A stretch of DNA of 64,000 bases from Rhizobium sophoriradicis (lineage in GTDB: Bacteria; Pseudomonadota; Alphaproteobacteria; Rhizobiales; Rhizobiaceae): the NCBI RefSeq assembly GCF_003939025.1, contig NZ_RQIH01000004.1, positions 62,001-126,000 of the forward strand, written 5' to 3'. The notes under the pieces were generated by a model that was not told the DNA's origin, made no database searches, and saw nothing but the letters and a program-made list of their open reading frames with translations. This document shows, in pieces, positions 53,159 to 63,398 of the stretch; position 1 is the stretch's first letter; each line of letters starts with the position of its first letter. The translations under genes were made by a program, and so were the position numbers.

Positions 53159-55863
53159 TTGAGTTCATCCAGTTTCGGAATGTCGGTGGGTTTCGGCAGG
53201 TGGATGGTGAAGACGGCGCCCGGCCGGCCCCGTCGGTTGCCGGCCGTGATCGTGCCGCCCATCGCCTCGATGAAGCCGCGGCAGATGGACAGGCCAAGCC
53301 CGGTGCCGGCGCGCACCCGGTCGCCCTTGCGCACCCGGTAGAAGGTATCGAAGATGCGGTCAAGGTCGGCCGGCGGGATGCCGGGGCCCTCGTCCGAAAC
53401 CTGCACAACGACATTGTCGGCATCGGCCCAGCCTTCGATCTGGATCACCGATCCCTCGGGCGCGTATTTGGCGGCATTGTCGAGCAGGTTGAAGATCACC
53501 TGCTCGAACAGCACCGGATCAACCCGCACCATCGGCAGCTCGGCGGGGATGCTCATCTCGGTCTTGTGGTGCTCGAGGATCTTTGCGGCGCGGGCGAGCG
53601 CCGTGCCGACGATATCGCCGGCATAGTGCGGCGCAGAGTTCGGCTCCATTGCCCCGGACTCGATCTTGGTCATGTCGAGCAGATTGGCGATGAAACGGTT
53701 GAGGCGCTCCGATTCGTCGACGACGGTGGAAAGCAACTCGGCGCGATCCTCCTCCGGCATCGAGGCGAAGTAATCGCGCAGCGTGCCGGCGGCGCCGAGG
53801 ATGGCGGCGAGCGGCGTCTTCAGATCATGCGAGATCGAGGTGAGCAGGGCCGAACGCAGCCGGTCGGCCTCGGCCGCAAGCCTTGCCCGGTCGACATCGG
53901 CGACGAGCTGGACGCGTTCGATGGCAAGGGCGGCCTGGTCGGCCAGCGCGCCGAGCAGCCGCTGCTGCTCGGGCGTCAGCAGCGGCCCGTCACGGCGATC
54001 GCTGTCGAGGCCGATGACGCCGACGGCGGCGCGCCCGGTTCTGAGCGGCACGTAAAGGCGCTTTGCGCCGGGCAGGGTATCGGCGCCGCGGCCAGCGGCG
54101 TGATTGTGCTCCCAGGCCCAGCGGGCGGCGGCGATATCGGCGTCGTCGAGCGTATCATCGGGCGGATAACCGGCCTTGACGGCGATGCTGCCTTCCTCGG
54201 GGAGCAGCAGCACGACGCGAACCTTCAGCATCGAGGCGAGCTGGAAGGCGGTCGCCCAGAGCACGTCGTCAAGCGTGCCGGTGCCGGCAAGCTTCTTCGA
54301 AAAGAGATAGAGGTCTTCGGTCGTGCGCGCCCGCTGCCGGGCGGCCGCCGCCTGGCGCTGCACGGTCGCGGTCAGATTGCTGGCGATGATGGCGACGCCC
54401 AGGAAGAAGAAGAAGGCGAGCACGCTTTCCGGATCGCTGATCGTCAGCGTGTAGCGCGGCGGCAGGAAGAAGAAGTTGAAGGACAGCGCGCCTAGAATGC
54501 AGCTGTAGAGCGCCGGCCGCAGGCCGTGGAGCACGGCGGAGGTCAGCACCGCCATCAGAAACACCAGCGCGAGGTTGCGCACATCAAGCACCTGGTCGAG
54601 CACGATGCTGATGCCGAGCGCGATGGCGACATAGATGGTCGCCAGCAGATAGGCTTTGATATCCAGCTGCGGCGCGGTGGCGGCGGCCTTGATGCCGCGC
54701 GCGGTGGTGCCGTCCTTCTCGTTGCCCGATATGACGTGGACGCTGATCTCGCCGGTCTTGCGGATCAGATCGTCGGTGATCGAGCGGGCCCACCAGTCAC
54801 GCCATGTCGGCTTCTTCGGGGCGCCGATGACGATGTGGGTGACGTTGTTGGCGGTGGCATGGCGGACGAGTTCTTCGGCCACCTCGCGGCCGGGAATGGT
54901 GATCGCCTCGCCGCCGAGCTGTTCGGCAAGCCGCAGTGTCGAGGCGATCGTATCGCGCTCGGCTTCGCTGAGGTTGATCGAGCGGCTGGTCTCGATATAG
55001 ACGGCCGCCCAGGGCGCGCGCAGGCGCGAGGCCATGCGGGCGGCGTAGCGCACCAGCGAGGCCGAGCGCGGGTGGTGATCGACCGAGACGAGGACGCGTT
55101 CGCCCGCCGCCCAGGGGCCGGAGATGGCGTGAGCCTGCATATGGGTCAGCAGCTGGTCGTCGACGCGCTGGGCGGTCTTGCGCAGTGCCAGCTCCCTGAG
55201 CGCCGTCAGGTTGCCCGGCGTGAAATAATTGGTCAGCGCCCGTTCGGCGGTGCGAGGCATATAGACCTTGCCGTCATGCAGCCGCTTGATCAGATCGTCC
55301 GGCGTCAGATCGATGATCTCGACATCGTCGGCCAGGTCGATGATCGAATCCGGCACCGTCTCGCGCACGCGGATGCGGGTGATCTGCGAGACGACGTCGT
55401 TGAGGCTTTCGACATGCTGGATGTTCAGTGTCGTATAGACGTCGATGCCGCGATCGAGCAATTCCTTGACGTCGAGGTAGCGTTTCGGATGGCGGCTGCC
55501 CTCGGCATTGGTGTGGGCGAGCTCGTCGACCAGAACGAGATCGGGCCGGCGGGCGAGGATGCCGTCGAGATCCATTTCCTCGAGCGCCCGGCCCTTGTAG
55601 TCGATTTCGACGCGGGGGATGATCTCGAAACCGGCGACCAGCGCCTCCGTCTCCTTGCGGCCGTGGGTTTCGACGACGCCGATGACGACATCGAGCCCGT
55701 CGGCGATCTTGGCGCGGCCGGAGATCAGCATTTCATAGGTCTTGCCGACGCCGGGAGCAGCGCCGAGAAAGATCTTCAGACGACCGCGCGTCTCCGCCCG
55801 GGCCTTTTCGAGGAGCGCATCGGGCGAGGGCCTGCCGGCCTGGTCGCGGTTGTCGTCTGGCAT
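53155..55863 (-). CDS. kdpD: KdpD osmosensitive K+ channel histidine kinase
   Basis: A 902-residue sensor kinase. Order: N-terminal KdpD domain with P-loop GAAPGVGKTYEML and VDELAHTNAEGSRHPKRYLD, a USP-like domain (VSVDHHPRSASLVRYAARMA), four close transmembrane helices near 410-510, GAF domain, HisKA with His in TSISHDLKTPLAAILG, and HATPase with FNLLDNAAKYAPEGS and DEGPGIPPADLDRIF. The ATG at 55863 gives MPDDNRDQAGRPSPDALLEK, the usual start; an upstream ATG at 55926 is unlikely. It controls kdpFABC with KdpE. A palindromic repeat separates it from kdpC. Confidence 0.96.
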   Translation of the reverse strand: MPDDNRDQAGRPSPDALLEKARAETRGRLKIFLGAAPGVGKTYEMLISGRAKIADGLDVVIGVVETHGRKETEALVAGFEIIPRVEIDYKGRALEEMDLDGILARRPDLVLVDELAHTNAEGSRHPKRYLDVKELLDRGIDVYTTLNIQHVESLNDVVSQITRIRVRETVPDSIIDLADDVEIIDLTPDDLIKRLHDGKVYMPRTAERALTNYFTPGNLTALRELALRKTAQRVDDQLLTHMQAHAISGPWAAGERVLVSVDHHPRSASLVRYAARMASRLRAPWAAVYIETSRSINLSEAERDTIASTLRLAEQLGGEAITIPGREVAEELVRHATANNVTHIVIGAPKKPTWRDWWARSITDDLIRKTGEISVHVISGNEKDGTTARGIKAAATAPQLDIKAYLLATIYVAIALGISIVLDQVLDVRNLALVFLMAVLTSAVLHGLRPALYSCILGALSFNFFFLPPRYTLTISDPESVLAFFFFLGVAIIASNLTATVQRQAAAARQRARTTEDLYLFSKKLAGTGTLDDVLWATAFQLASMLKVRVVLLLPEEGSIAVKAGYPPDDTLDDADIAAARWAWEHNHAAGRGADTLPGAKRLYVPLRTGRAAVGVIGLDSDRRDGPLLTPEQQRLLGALADQAALAIERVQLVADVDRARLAAEADRLRSALLTSISHDLKTPLAAILGAAGTLRDYFASMPEEDRAELLSTVVDESERLNRFIANLLDMTKIESGAMEPNSAPHYAGDIVGTALARAAKILEHHKTEMSIPAELPMVRVDPVLFEQVIFNLLDNAAKYAPEGSVIQIEGWADADNVVVQVSDEGPGIPPADLDRIFDTFYRVRKGDRVRAGTGLGLSICRGFIEAMGGTITAGNRRGRPGAVFTIHLPKPTDIPKLDELK

Positions 55864-56018
55864 GCGTGTTTCTTTCTGCAGATGCCTGTGCTTGGATAAG
55901 CGCCAAGCTTCCCGATCCCTCATCACGTCAGGGGGTCGGCATAGGTTGGTTTAGTTGGTGGATGGCTTTCCAGAACCGGGCACTGAGCCGTGAATAGTTC
56001 CTTGTGCCGACCCGCCCC

Positions 56019-56107
56019 CCGTCATGCTCGGGCTTGACCCGAGCATCCATACCGCATCGGTCAGCAGCCACGGGCATGGATCCTCGGGTCAAGCCCGAGG
56101 ATGACGG
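56019..56107. repeat. Alphaproteobacterial intergenic palindrome (TCGGGCTTGACCCGA family)
   Basis: GTCATGCTCGGGCTTGACCC (56021-56040) with GAGCATCC, and the mirrored GGATCCTCGGGTCAAGCC with CGAGGATGAC (56078-56105), form two long palindromes and together a large hairpin. I recall near-identical sequences in many alphaproteobacterial genomes. It lies between kdpC and kdpD, in the 291-bp gap 55864-56154, and may decouple the sensor pair from the pump genes. The rest of the gap has no recognised feature. Confidence 0.75.
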
Positions 56108-56154
56108 AGAGCGGGGTTGGCCTCGTCGCCAAACCCGCACCCACCTTGCCAAAC

Positions 56155-56724
56155 TCACTCAGTCATAGAAGCATCAAGCCTCTGGTTCAACGCCAGAACA
56201 TTGACGGTGGGTTCGCCGAGAAGGCCGAGCTCGCGGTGGTGAACGGCGCCGTCGACCAGCGCCTTCACTTTGGCCTCGTCAAGGCTCCGCGCCTTGGCGA
56301 CACGGGCCACCTGGAAGTAGGCGGCCTCCGGCGAAATATCGGGATCGAGGCCGCTGCCCGAAGCGGTGACGAGATCGGCCGGCACCTCGGCGGTCGGGTT
56401 TTCCGCCTTGGCCGCCTCATAGTCGCCCTTGACCCGGTCGATCAGTTTCTGGCTGGTCGGGCCGAGGTTGGAACCGCCGGAGGCGGCGGCATTGTAGCCG
56501 TCGCCGGCAGCCGAGGGTCGGCCGTGGAAATATTTGTCGCTGGTAAAGGCCTGGCCGATCAGCGTCGAGCCGATCACCTGGCCGTTTTTCTCGACGAGGC
56601 TGCCGTTCGCCTGGGTGGGGAACAGGGCCTGGGCCGCGCCGGTCATGGCGAGCGGATAGAGAAGGCCGGTGATCACGGTGGTGGCGACGATCATGACGAC
56701 GGCGGGGCGCAATTCTTTCAACAT
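56155..56724 (-). CDS. kdpC: Potassium-transporting ATPase subunit C (KdpC)
   Basis: A 189-residue subunit. One N-terminal transmembrane helix ([20 protein letters not shown]) and a periplasmic domain with the family marks [40 protein letters not shown], and ITPEAAYFQ-type segment [16 protein letters not shown]. It holds the KdpFABC complex together and aids ATP binding at KdpB. It follows kdpB by 60 bp. Confidence 0.96.
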   Translation of the reverse strand: MLKELRPAVVMIVATTVITGLLYPLAMTGAAQALFPTQANGSLVEKNGQVIGSTLIGQAFTSDKYFHGRPSAAGDGYNAAASGGSNLGPTSQKLIDRVKGDYEAAKAENPTAEVPADLVTASGSGLDPDISPEAAYFQVARVAKARSLDEAKVKALVDGAVHHRELGLLGEPTVNVLALNQRLDASMTE

Positions 56725-56784
56725 TGTTCTGCTCCTTGGAGAGTTCAGGCGGAGACCGGTTCCGGTTAGAAACCGGATCTTCCG

Positions 56785-58845
56785 CTAAGCGAGGCCGAGG
56801 GCTGCGACGGCCAAGTCGATCGCCTTGATGCCGACGAAGGGGACGAGGATGCCGCCGAGGCCGTAGATCAGCAGGTTGCGCGACAGCAGCGCGCCGGCAC
56901 CGATCGGGCGGTAGCGCACGCCCTTCAAGGACAACGGGATCAGCGCGATGATGATCAACGCGTTGAAGATGATCGCCGAGAGGATGGCGCTTTGCGGCGT
57001 CGACAGTCCCATGACGTTGAGCACGCCGAGCTGCGGATAGAAGGTCAGGAACATCGCCGGGATGATGGCGAAGTATTTGGCGATGTCGTTGGCGATCGAA
57101 AATGTCGTCAGCGCGCCGCGCGTCATCAGAAGCTGTTTGCCGATCTCGACGATCTCGATGAGCTTGGTCGGATCGCTGTCGAGATCGACCATATTGCCGG
57201 CCTCGCGGGCGGCAACCGTGCCGGTGTTCATGGCGACTCCGACATCGGCCTGGGCAAGTGCCGGGGCATCGTTGGTGCCGTCGCCGCACATGGCGACCAG
57301 CTTGCCGTTGGCCTGTTCCTCCCGCATCAGCGCCAGTTTCATCTCCGGCGTCGCCTGGGCGAGGAAATCGTCGACGCCGGCCTCGGCGGCGATGGCGGCC
57401 GCCGTCAGCGGGTTGTCGCCTGTGATCATCACGGTGCGGATGCCCATGCGGCGCAGCTCCGTGAAGCGTTCGCGGATGCCGCCCTTGACGATATCCTTCA
57501 ACTGGATGATGCCGAGCAGCCGGCCGTCGCGGGCAACGGCGAGCGGCGTGCCGCCCGATTTGGCGACCTCGTCGGCGATCGCCTGCAACTCGCGGACGAC
57601 CTCGCCGCCATTCTTCGAGGGCGCATCACCGGCGACATAGGCGAGCACGGTGTCGACCGCACCCTTGCGGATCGAGGCGCCTTCGAGATCGACGCCGCTC
57701 ATGCGGGTCTGGGCGGTGAAAGGCACGAAGGTCGCCTTGAGGCTCGCCATGTCGCGGCCGCGGATCGCATATTTCTCCTTGGCAAGCACGACGATGGAGC
57801 GTCCCTCCGGCGTTTCGTCGGCAAGCGAGGCAAGCTGGGCGGCGTCGGCGAGGTCCTGTTCGGATACGCCGCGCACCGGGCGGAAGCTCGTCGCCTGGCG
57901 ATTGCCGAGCGTGATCGTGCCGGTTTTGTCGAGCAGCAGCGTGTCGACGTCGCCGGCGGCCTCGACTGCGCGGCCGGACATGGCGAGCACGTTGAAGCGG
58001 ACGAGGCGGTCCATGCCGGCAATGCCGATCGCCGACAGCAGCGCGCCGATCGTCGTCGGAATCAGGGTGACGAAGAGGGCGACGAGCACGATGATCGGGA
58101 TCGAGCCGCCGGCATAGATGGCAAAGCTCGGGATCGTCGCGGTGGCGAGCACGAAGATCAGCGTCATGCCGGCAAGCAGGATGTTGAGCGCGATCTCGTT
58201 CGGTGTCTTCTGGCGCTGAGCGCCTTCGACCAGCGAAATCATCCGGTCGAGGAAGGTCGAGCCGGCGGCAGCGGTGATGCGCACGCGGATCCAGTCGGAC
58301 AGTACCTGCGTGCCGCCGGTCACGGCCGAACGGTCGCCGCCGGATTCGCGGATGACGGGCGCGGATTCGCCGGTGATTGCCGCTTCGTTGACGGAGGCGA
58401 CACCTTCGATGACCTCGCCGTCGGACGGAATGATGTCGCCGGCTTCGACGAGCACGATATCGCCGACCTTGAGGCTGGTGCCCGGCACCATGCGGTAGTC
58501 GCTGCCATTATTGCCGGTCAAGAGCTTGGCCTGGGTTTCGGTGCGCGCCTTGCGCAGCGAATCGGCCTGCGCCTTGCCGCGGCCTTCGGCGACAGCTTCG
58601 GCGAAATTGGCAAACAGCACGGTGAACCAGAGCCAGAGATTGATCTGGAAGGAGAAGCCGAGATTGCCGTTGCCGGCGGCGAGGTCGCGCAGGAAAAGCA
58701 CGGTGGTCAGTACCGAAACCGTGGCCACCACGAACATGACCGGGTTTCTGGCGAGTGCGCGCGGGTCGAGCTTTTTGAAGGCGGCGCCGGCGGCCGGAAT
58801 GAGGATACGAGAATCGACGATGCTCGCGGATGTTGCCTGGCTCAT
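56785..58845 (-). CDS. kdpB: Potassium-transporting P-type ATPase subunit B (KdpB)
   Basis: A 686-residue P-type ATPase. Actuator motif [21 protein letters not shown] ([14 protein letters not shown]), phosphorylation motif [16 protein letters not shown], nucleotide domain [12 protein letters not shown], and hinge [20 protein letters not shown] are all intact. ATG 58845 gives [20 protein letters not shown]; a longer in-frame start at 58884 is not needed. It powers K+ uptake through KdpA under K+ limitation. Confidence 0.97.
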   Translation of the reverse strand: MSQATSASIVDSRILIPAAGAAFKKLDPRALARNPVMFVVATVSVLTTVLFLRDLAAGNGNLGFSFQINLWLWFTVLFANFAEAVAEGRGKAQADSLRKARTETQAKLLTGNNGSDYRMVPGTSLKVGDIVLVEAGDIIPSDGEVIEGVASVNEAAITGESAPVIRESGGDRSAVTGGTQVLSDWIRVRITAAAGSTFLDRMISLVEGAQRQKTPNEIALNILLAGMTLIFVLATATIPSFAIYAGGSIPIIVLVALFVTLIPTTIGALLSAIGIAGMDRLVRFNVLAMSGRAVEAAGDVDTLLLDKTGTITLGNRQATSFRPVRGVSEQDLADAAQLASLADETPEGRSIVVLAKEKYAIRGRDMASLKATFVPFTAQTRMSGVDLEGASIRKGAVDTVLAYVAGDAPSKNGGEVVRELQAIADEVAKSGGTPLAVARDGRLLGIIQLKDIVKGGIRERFTELRRMGIRTVMITGDNPLTAAAIAAEAGVDDFLAQATPEMKLALMREEQANGKLVAMCGDGTNDAPALAQADVGVAMNTGTVAAREAGNMVDLDSDPTKLIEIVEIGKQLLMTRGALTTFSIANDIAKYFAIIPAMFLTFYPQLGVLNVMGLSTPQSAILSAIIFNALIIIALIPLSLKGVRYRPIGAGALLSRNLLIYGLGGILVPFVGIKAIDLAVAALGLA

Positions 58846-58908
58846 AAGAGACTCCAGCTTGAAACGAGGATGGCGAAGGACCACGGCGATGCAGGGTCGG
58901 GCATCGCC

Positions 58909-60612
<1,704 letters not shown>

Positions 60613-60681
60613 GGAGGTAGACTTTCAATACCCGGCTGCTGCTCGGCCGCGAATGCGCGACCTCGGAAGCGCCGGTTCTTT

Positions 60682-60771
60682 TCAGAAGCGTTCTGGGCGA
60701 AGCAGAGCGTAGGTGAGGTAGACGGTAAGAAACACGGTCACGGCACCGCTCAAGACGTAGTCGAGGGTCAT
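60682..60771 (-). CDS. kdpF: KdpF, small subunit of the Kdp ATPase
   Basis: A 29-residue membrane peptide: MTLDYVLSGAVTVFLTVYLT followed by YALLRPERF. The single helix and the terminal LLRPERF are the hallmarks of KdpF, which stabilises the KdpABC complex. GGAGAAACGACG precedes the ATG at 60769-60771. It is just before kdpA. Confidence 0.9.
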   Translation of the reverse strand: MTLDYVLSGAVTVFLTVYLTYALLRPERF

Positions 60772-60785
60772 CGTCGTTTCTCCGG

Positions 60786-60869
60786 TCACAGCCTGTCACA
60801 GGCTCTGGTGTAGGCAAAGCACAGCGCGAAGAATAGGATCGCGGTGCCGAGCAGAATGATATCCATCAT
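60786..60869 (-). CDS. 27-residue membrane peptide upstream of kdpF
   Basis: Start ATGATG at 60864-60869 preceded by AGGAGTCACGATC; stop at 60786-60788, 14 bp before the kdpF ATG. The peptide begins MMDIILLGTAILFFALCFAY and ends TRACDRL. It is one hydrophobic helix with a charged end. It is not KdpF, which follows. Co-location and the clean ribosome site argue for a translated product that may join or regulate the Kdp complex. The 200-bp gap above it (60870-61069) should hold the kdp promoter; an AT-rich run at 61031-61054 is a possible KdpE site. Confidence 0.65.
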   Translation of the reverse strand: MMDIILLGTAILFFALCFAYTRACDRL

Positions 60870-61069
60870 GATCGTGACTCCTGTTGCTTTCTTGGAGTCA
60901 GACAAGACAAAGGGCGCCATCCCGGGGAAGGGCCGCCTTTCATGCTTTCTGGCGTGGAGATGATCGTTGGATCTCTCGGGCATGAATATGGAGCCGGAGG
61001 GCATAAAGGTTCGAGACGGCCGAACGGCCATCAATATAAAAATCTTATAAATGCTTTTCGGCGAGCGGG

Positions 61070-61432
61070 CTAAGGATCGACCCGAAACTGGTATTGGCCT
61101 TCGGCGCTGCGGCCGTCCATCGATAGGACGCGCCAGTCGAGCGTATAGAGGCCGGGCGCCATGGCAGGATCGAGAGGGATCTTGAAGATCGATCCCTCGG
61201 GGCCGGAGAGAAACGGCTTGCCGGTGGGAAGCGCCGTACCCTCGGCATCGAGCAGCACGGCCGTCGAACGGGCAAGATCGACCGGGCCGGTGAAGGTGAG
61301 CTCGAGGTTGGCCGGCGCCAGCATTTCTTCCTGCTGCTGCGGCGGAAGCGCGGCTTGTTCCAAGGCGGCAGACGCTTCACTTGCGGTGAAGAGAAGGGAG
61401 GCGAACAGACAGAATGACGCGATCGACTTCAT
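61070..61432 (-). CDS. CopC-like periplasmic protein without the usual copper ligands
   Basis: A 120-residue exported protein. Signal MKSIASFCLFASLLFTASEA ends near SAA. The rest has the CopC beta-barrel pattern: APANLELTFTGPVDLARSTA, PLDPAMAPGLYTLDWRVLSM and DGRSAEGQYQFRV. Typical CopC proteins have an N-terminal His and a DGH near the end; here the mature end is ALEQAALPP and DGH is DGR, so the classical Cu(II) site seems absent. AAGGAAG is ahead of the ATG. Upstream of kdp on the same strand (200 bp gap). Confidence 0.8.
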   Translation of the reverse strand: MKSIASFCLFASLLFTASEASAALEQAALPPQQQEEMLAPANLELTFTGPVDLARSTAVLLDAEGTALPTGKPFLSGPEGSIFKIPLDPAMAPGLYTLDWRVLSMDGRSAEGQYQFRVDP

Positions 61433-61727
61433 GATGGTCTTCCTTATCGTGTCGATCCGCATGTGCCCGGACCCGTCATGCTTCCGGGACGTCATGCCGA
61501 CGCTTCGATAATAACGCTGCGGCGGATGATTTCGATCCTTAGATTTTGCGATAATGCGCCCCGACCAGTCTTCGAACCTGAATCTTTCGGATTATAGAAA
61601 ATGGGCATTTAATCACATGTTGAGCAAAAGCTTGCATGGCGCGATTGAATTGCCGCCTTTAACGGTCTTATAGTCCGTGTCGACGGCACCCGCTGAATCG
61701 CGGGGGCAAAAGGGAAGGAAACCGATC

Positions 61728-62771
61728 ATGACCAAAGTCCGTGCGCTGGTGCTGGAGCGCCAGCATGAACTTGCGCTTCGCGATATCGATCTGCCGCTGG
61801 AGACAGGACCGGGGCAGGTCAAGATCAAGATTCATACCGTCGGCGTTTGCGGCTCGGACGTGCATTATTATACCCACGGCAAGATCGGTCCCTTCGTCGT
61901 AAACGCGCCGATGGTGCTCGGCCATGAGGCGGCCGGCACGGTGGTCGAGGTCGGGGCTGGCGTCACGCATCTGAAAGCCGGCGACCGCGTCTGCATGGAG
62001 CCCGGCATTCCCGATCCGAATTCCAAGGCAAGCCGGCTCGGCCTGTATAATATCGATCCCGCCGTCAGTTTCTGGGCGACACCGCCGGTGCATGGCGTGC
62101 TGACGCCGGAGGTCGTGCATCCCGCCAATTATACGTTCAAGCTGCCCGACAATGTCAGCTTTGCCGAAGGCGCCATGGTCGAGCCCTTCGCCGTCGGCAT
62201 GCAGGCGGCTGGTAAGGCAAAGATCGCGCCCGGCGATACCGCCATCGTCCTCGGCGCCGGGCCGATCGGCACGATGGTGGCGATCGCCGCCCTTGCCGGC
62301 GGCTGCGCCCGGGCGATCGTCGCCGATCTCGCCCAGCCGAAGCTCGATATTGCCGCGCAGTACCAGGGTGTTATCCCGATCAATATCCGCGAGAAGAACC
62401 TGATCGAGGAAGTCGCCCGCTTGACCGACGGCTGGGGTGCGGATGTTGTTTTCGAATGCTCCGGTTCGCCGAAGGCTTGGGAGACGATCATGGCGCTGCC
62501 GCGCCCGGGCGGCGTCATCGTCGCCGTCGGCCTGCCGGTCAACTCGATCGGTTTCGACGTCTCGACGGCAACGACCAAGGAGATCCGCATCGAAACGGTG
62601 TTCCGTTACGCCCATCAATATGAGCGCGCGATCGCGCTGCTCGGCTCGGGGCGCGTCGACCTGAAGCCGCTGATATCAGAGACCTTCACATTCGAGGATT
62701 CGATCAAGGCCTTCGATCGCGCCGTCGAGGCCCGGCCGAGCGACGTGAAGCTGCAGATCGTGATGGAGTAG
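61728..62771 (+). CDS. Xylitol/polyol dehydrogenase (zinc-dependent MDR family)
   Basis: A 347-residue NAD-dependent medium-chain dehydrogenase. Zinc-site and fold marks: [18 protein letters not shown] (Cys, His-Tyr), [14 protein letters not shown] (catalytic His-Glu), [17 protein letters not shown] (Glu), and coenzyme loop [20 protein letters not shown] structural-zinc region with fewer Cys ([20 protein letters not shown]) is typical of xylitol dehydrogenases (D-xylulose reductase). GGAAGGAAACC precedes the ATG at 61728. It oxidises xylitol or sorbitol-like polyols; exact substrate is inferred. The 232-bp region before it is its promoter zone; no firm operator was found. Confidence 0.9.
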   Translation: MTKVRALVLERQHELALRDIDLPLETGPGQVKIKIHTVGVCGSDVHYYTHGKIGPFVVNAPMVLGHEAAGTVVEVGAGVTHLKAGDRVCMEPGIPDPNSKASRLGLYNIDPAVSFWATPPVHGVLTPEVVHPANYTFKLPDNVSFAEGAMVEPFAVGMQAAGKAKIAPGDTAIVLGAGPIGTMVAIAALAGGCARAIVADLAQPKLDIAAQYQGVIPINIREKNLIEEVARLTDGWGADVVFECSGSPKAWETIMALPRPGGVIVAVGLPVNSIGFDVSTATTKEIRIETVFRYAHQYERAIALLGSGRVDLKPLISETFTFEDSIKAFDRAVEARPSDVKLQIVME

Positions 62772-62789
62772 GGCGCCGCCGCACCACTT

Positions 62790-63359
62790 CTATAAGTGCC
62801 TGGCACTCGGTTTCATCTTGCGGAAGACAAGGGCGGCGGCTGCGACAACAGCCGCGGCTCCGACCGCGATCAGCAGATGGCGGTGAAGGGGGAGGTGGCC
62901 CAAAGTCTGCTGGATTCCGTGCCCGAAGAGATAACCGAGCGTGGTGAAAAGCTGTCCCCAGACCAGTGCGGCTACCGCATTCAGGACGACGAATTTCCCG
63001 GTCGATATCCCAGTCGTGCCGATGACGACGGGGCTGATCGTCCGCAAACCGACCAGGAAACGAAAGGCAAGGATGAAGCCTGTGGGATATGTTTCGAGAA
63101 GCCGAGTGACGCGGGCAAGCGCCGGTCTCTCCATCAGCCGGCGAACGAAGCTCCATCGGGCGGCGTAACGGCCGGCGAAGAACCAGAACTGATCGCCGGC
63201 GAAGGATCCTGCCACGGCCGCGGATGCCGCCGCCCAATAGCTCAGCAGCCCGCGATGAGCAACCACGCCGCCGAGGAAGGCGGCCGTCTCGCCTTCAATG
63301 GCCGCACCCAGGAAGATCGCCAACAGGCCGTAATTCTCGATCAGCAGTTCGATAGACAT
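62790..63359 (-). CDS. DedA-family membrane protein
   Basis: A 189-residue inner-membrane protein of the VTT/DedA family. Marks: IEGETAAFLGGVVAHRG, GDQFWFFAGRYAARW, RFLVGLRTISPVVIGTTGIS and a C-terminal hydrophobic helix with a basic tail (VFRKMKPSARHL). DedA proteins are linked to lipid flipping and membrane potential. It lies 39 bp downstream of the oxidoreductase gene at 63399 and may be co-transcribed. Confidence 0.9.
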   Translation of the reverse strand: MSIELLIENYGLLAIFLGAAIEGETAAFLGGVVAHRGLLSYWAAASAAVAGSFAGDQFWFFAGRYAARWSFVRRLMERPALARVTRLLETYPTGFILAFRFLVGLRTISPVVIGTTGISTGKFVVLNAVAALVWGQLFTTLGYLFGHGIQQTLGHLPLHRHLLIAVGAAAVVAAAALVFRKMKPSARHL

Positions 63360-63398
63360 GACGGCTCGCTCTCACCTTCCCGAAGCGTCAGGTCACGA

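Noticed and set aside
53200..55899. Two long plus-strand open frames (431 and 457 codons)
   Set aside because: Antisense to kdpD, low-complexity translation, no ribosome site.
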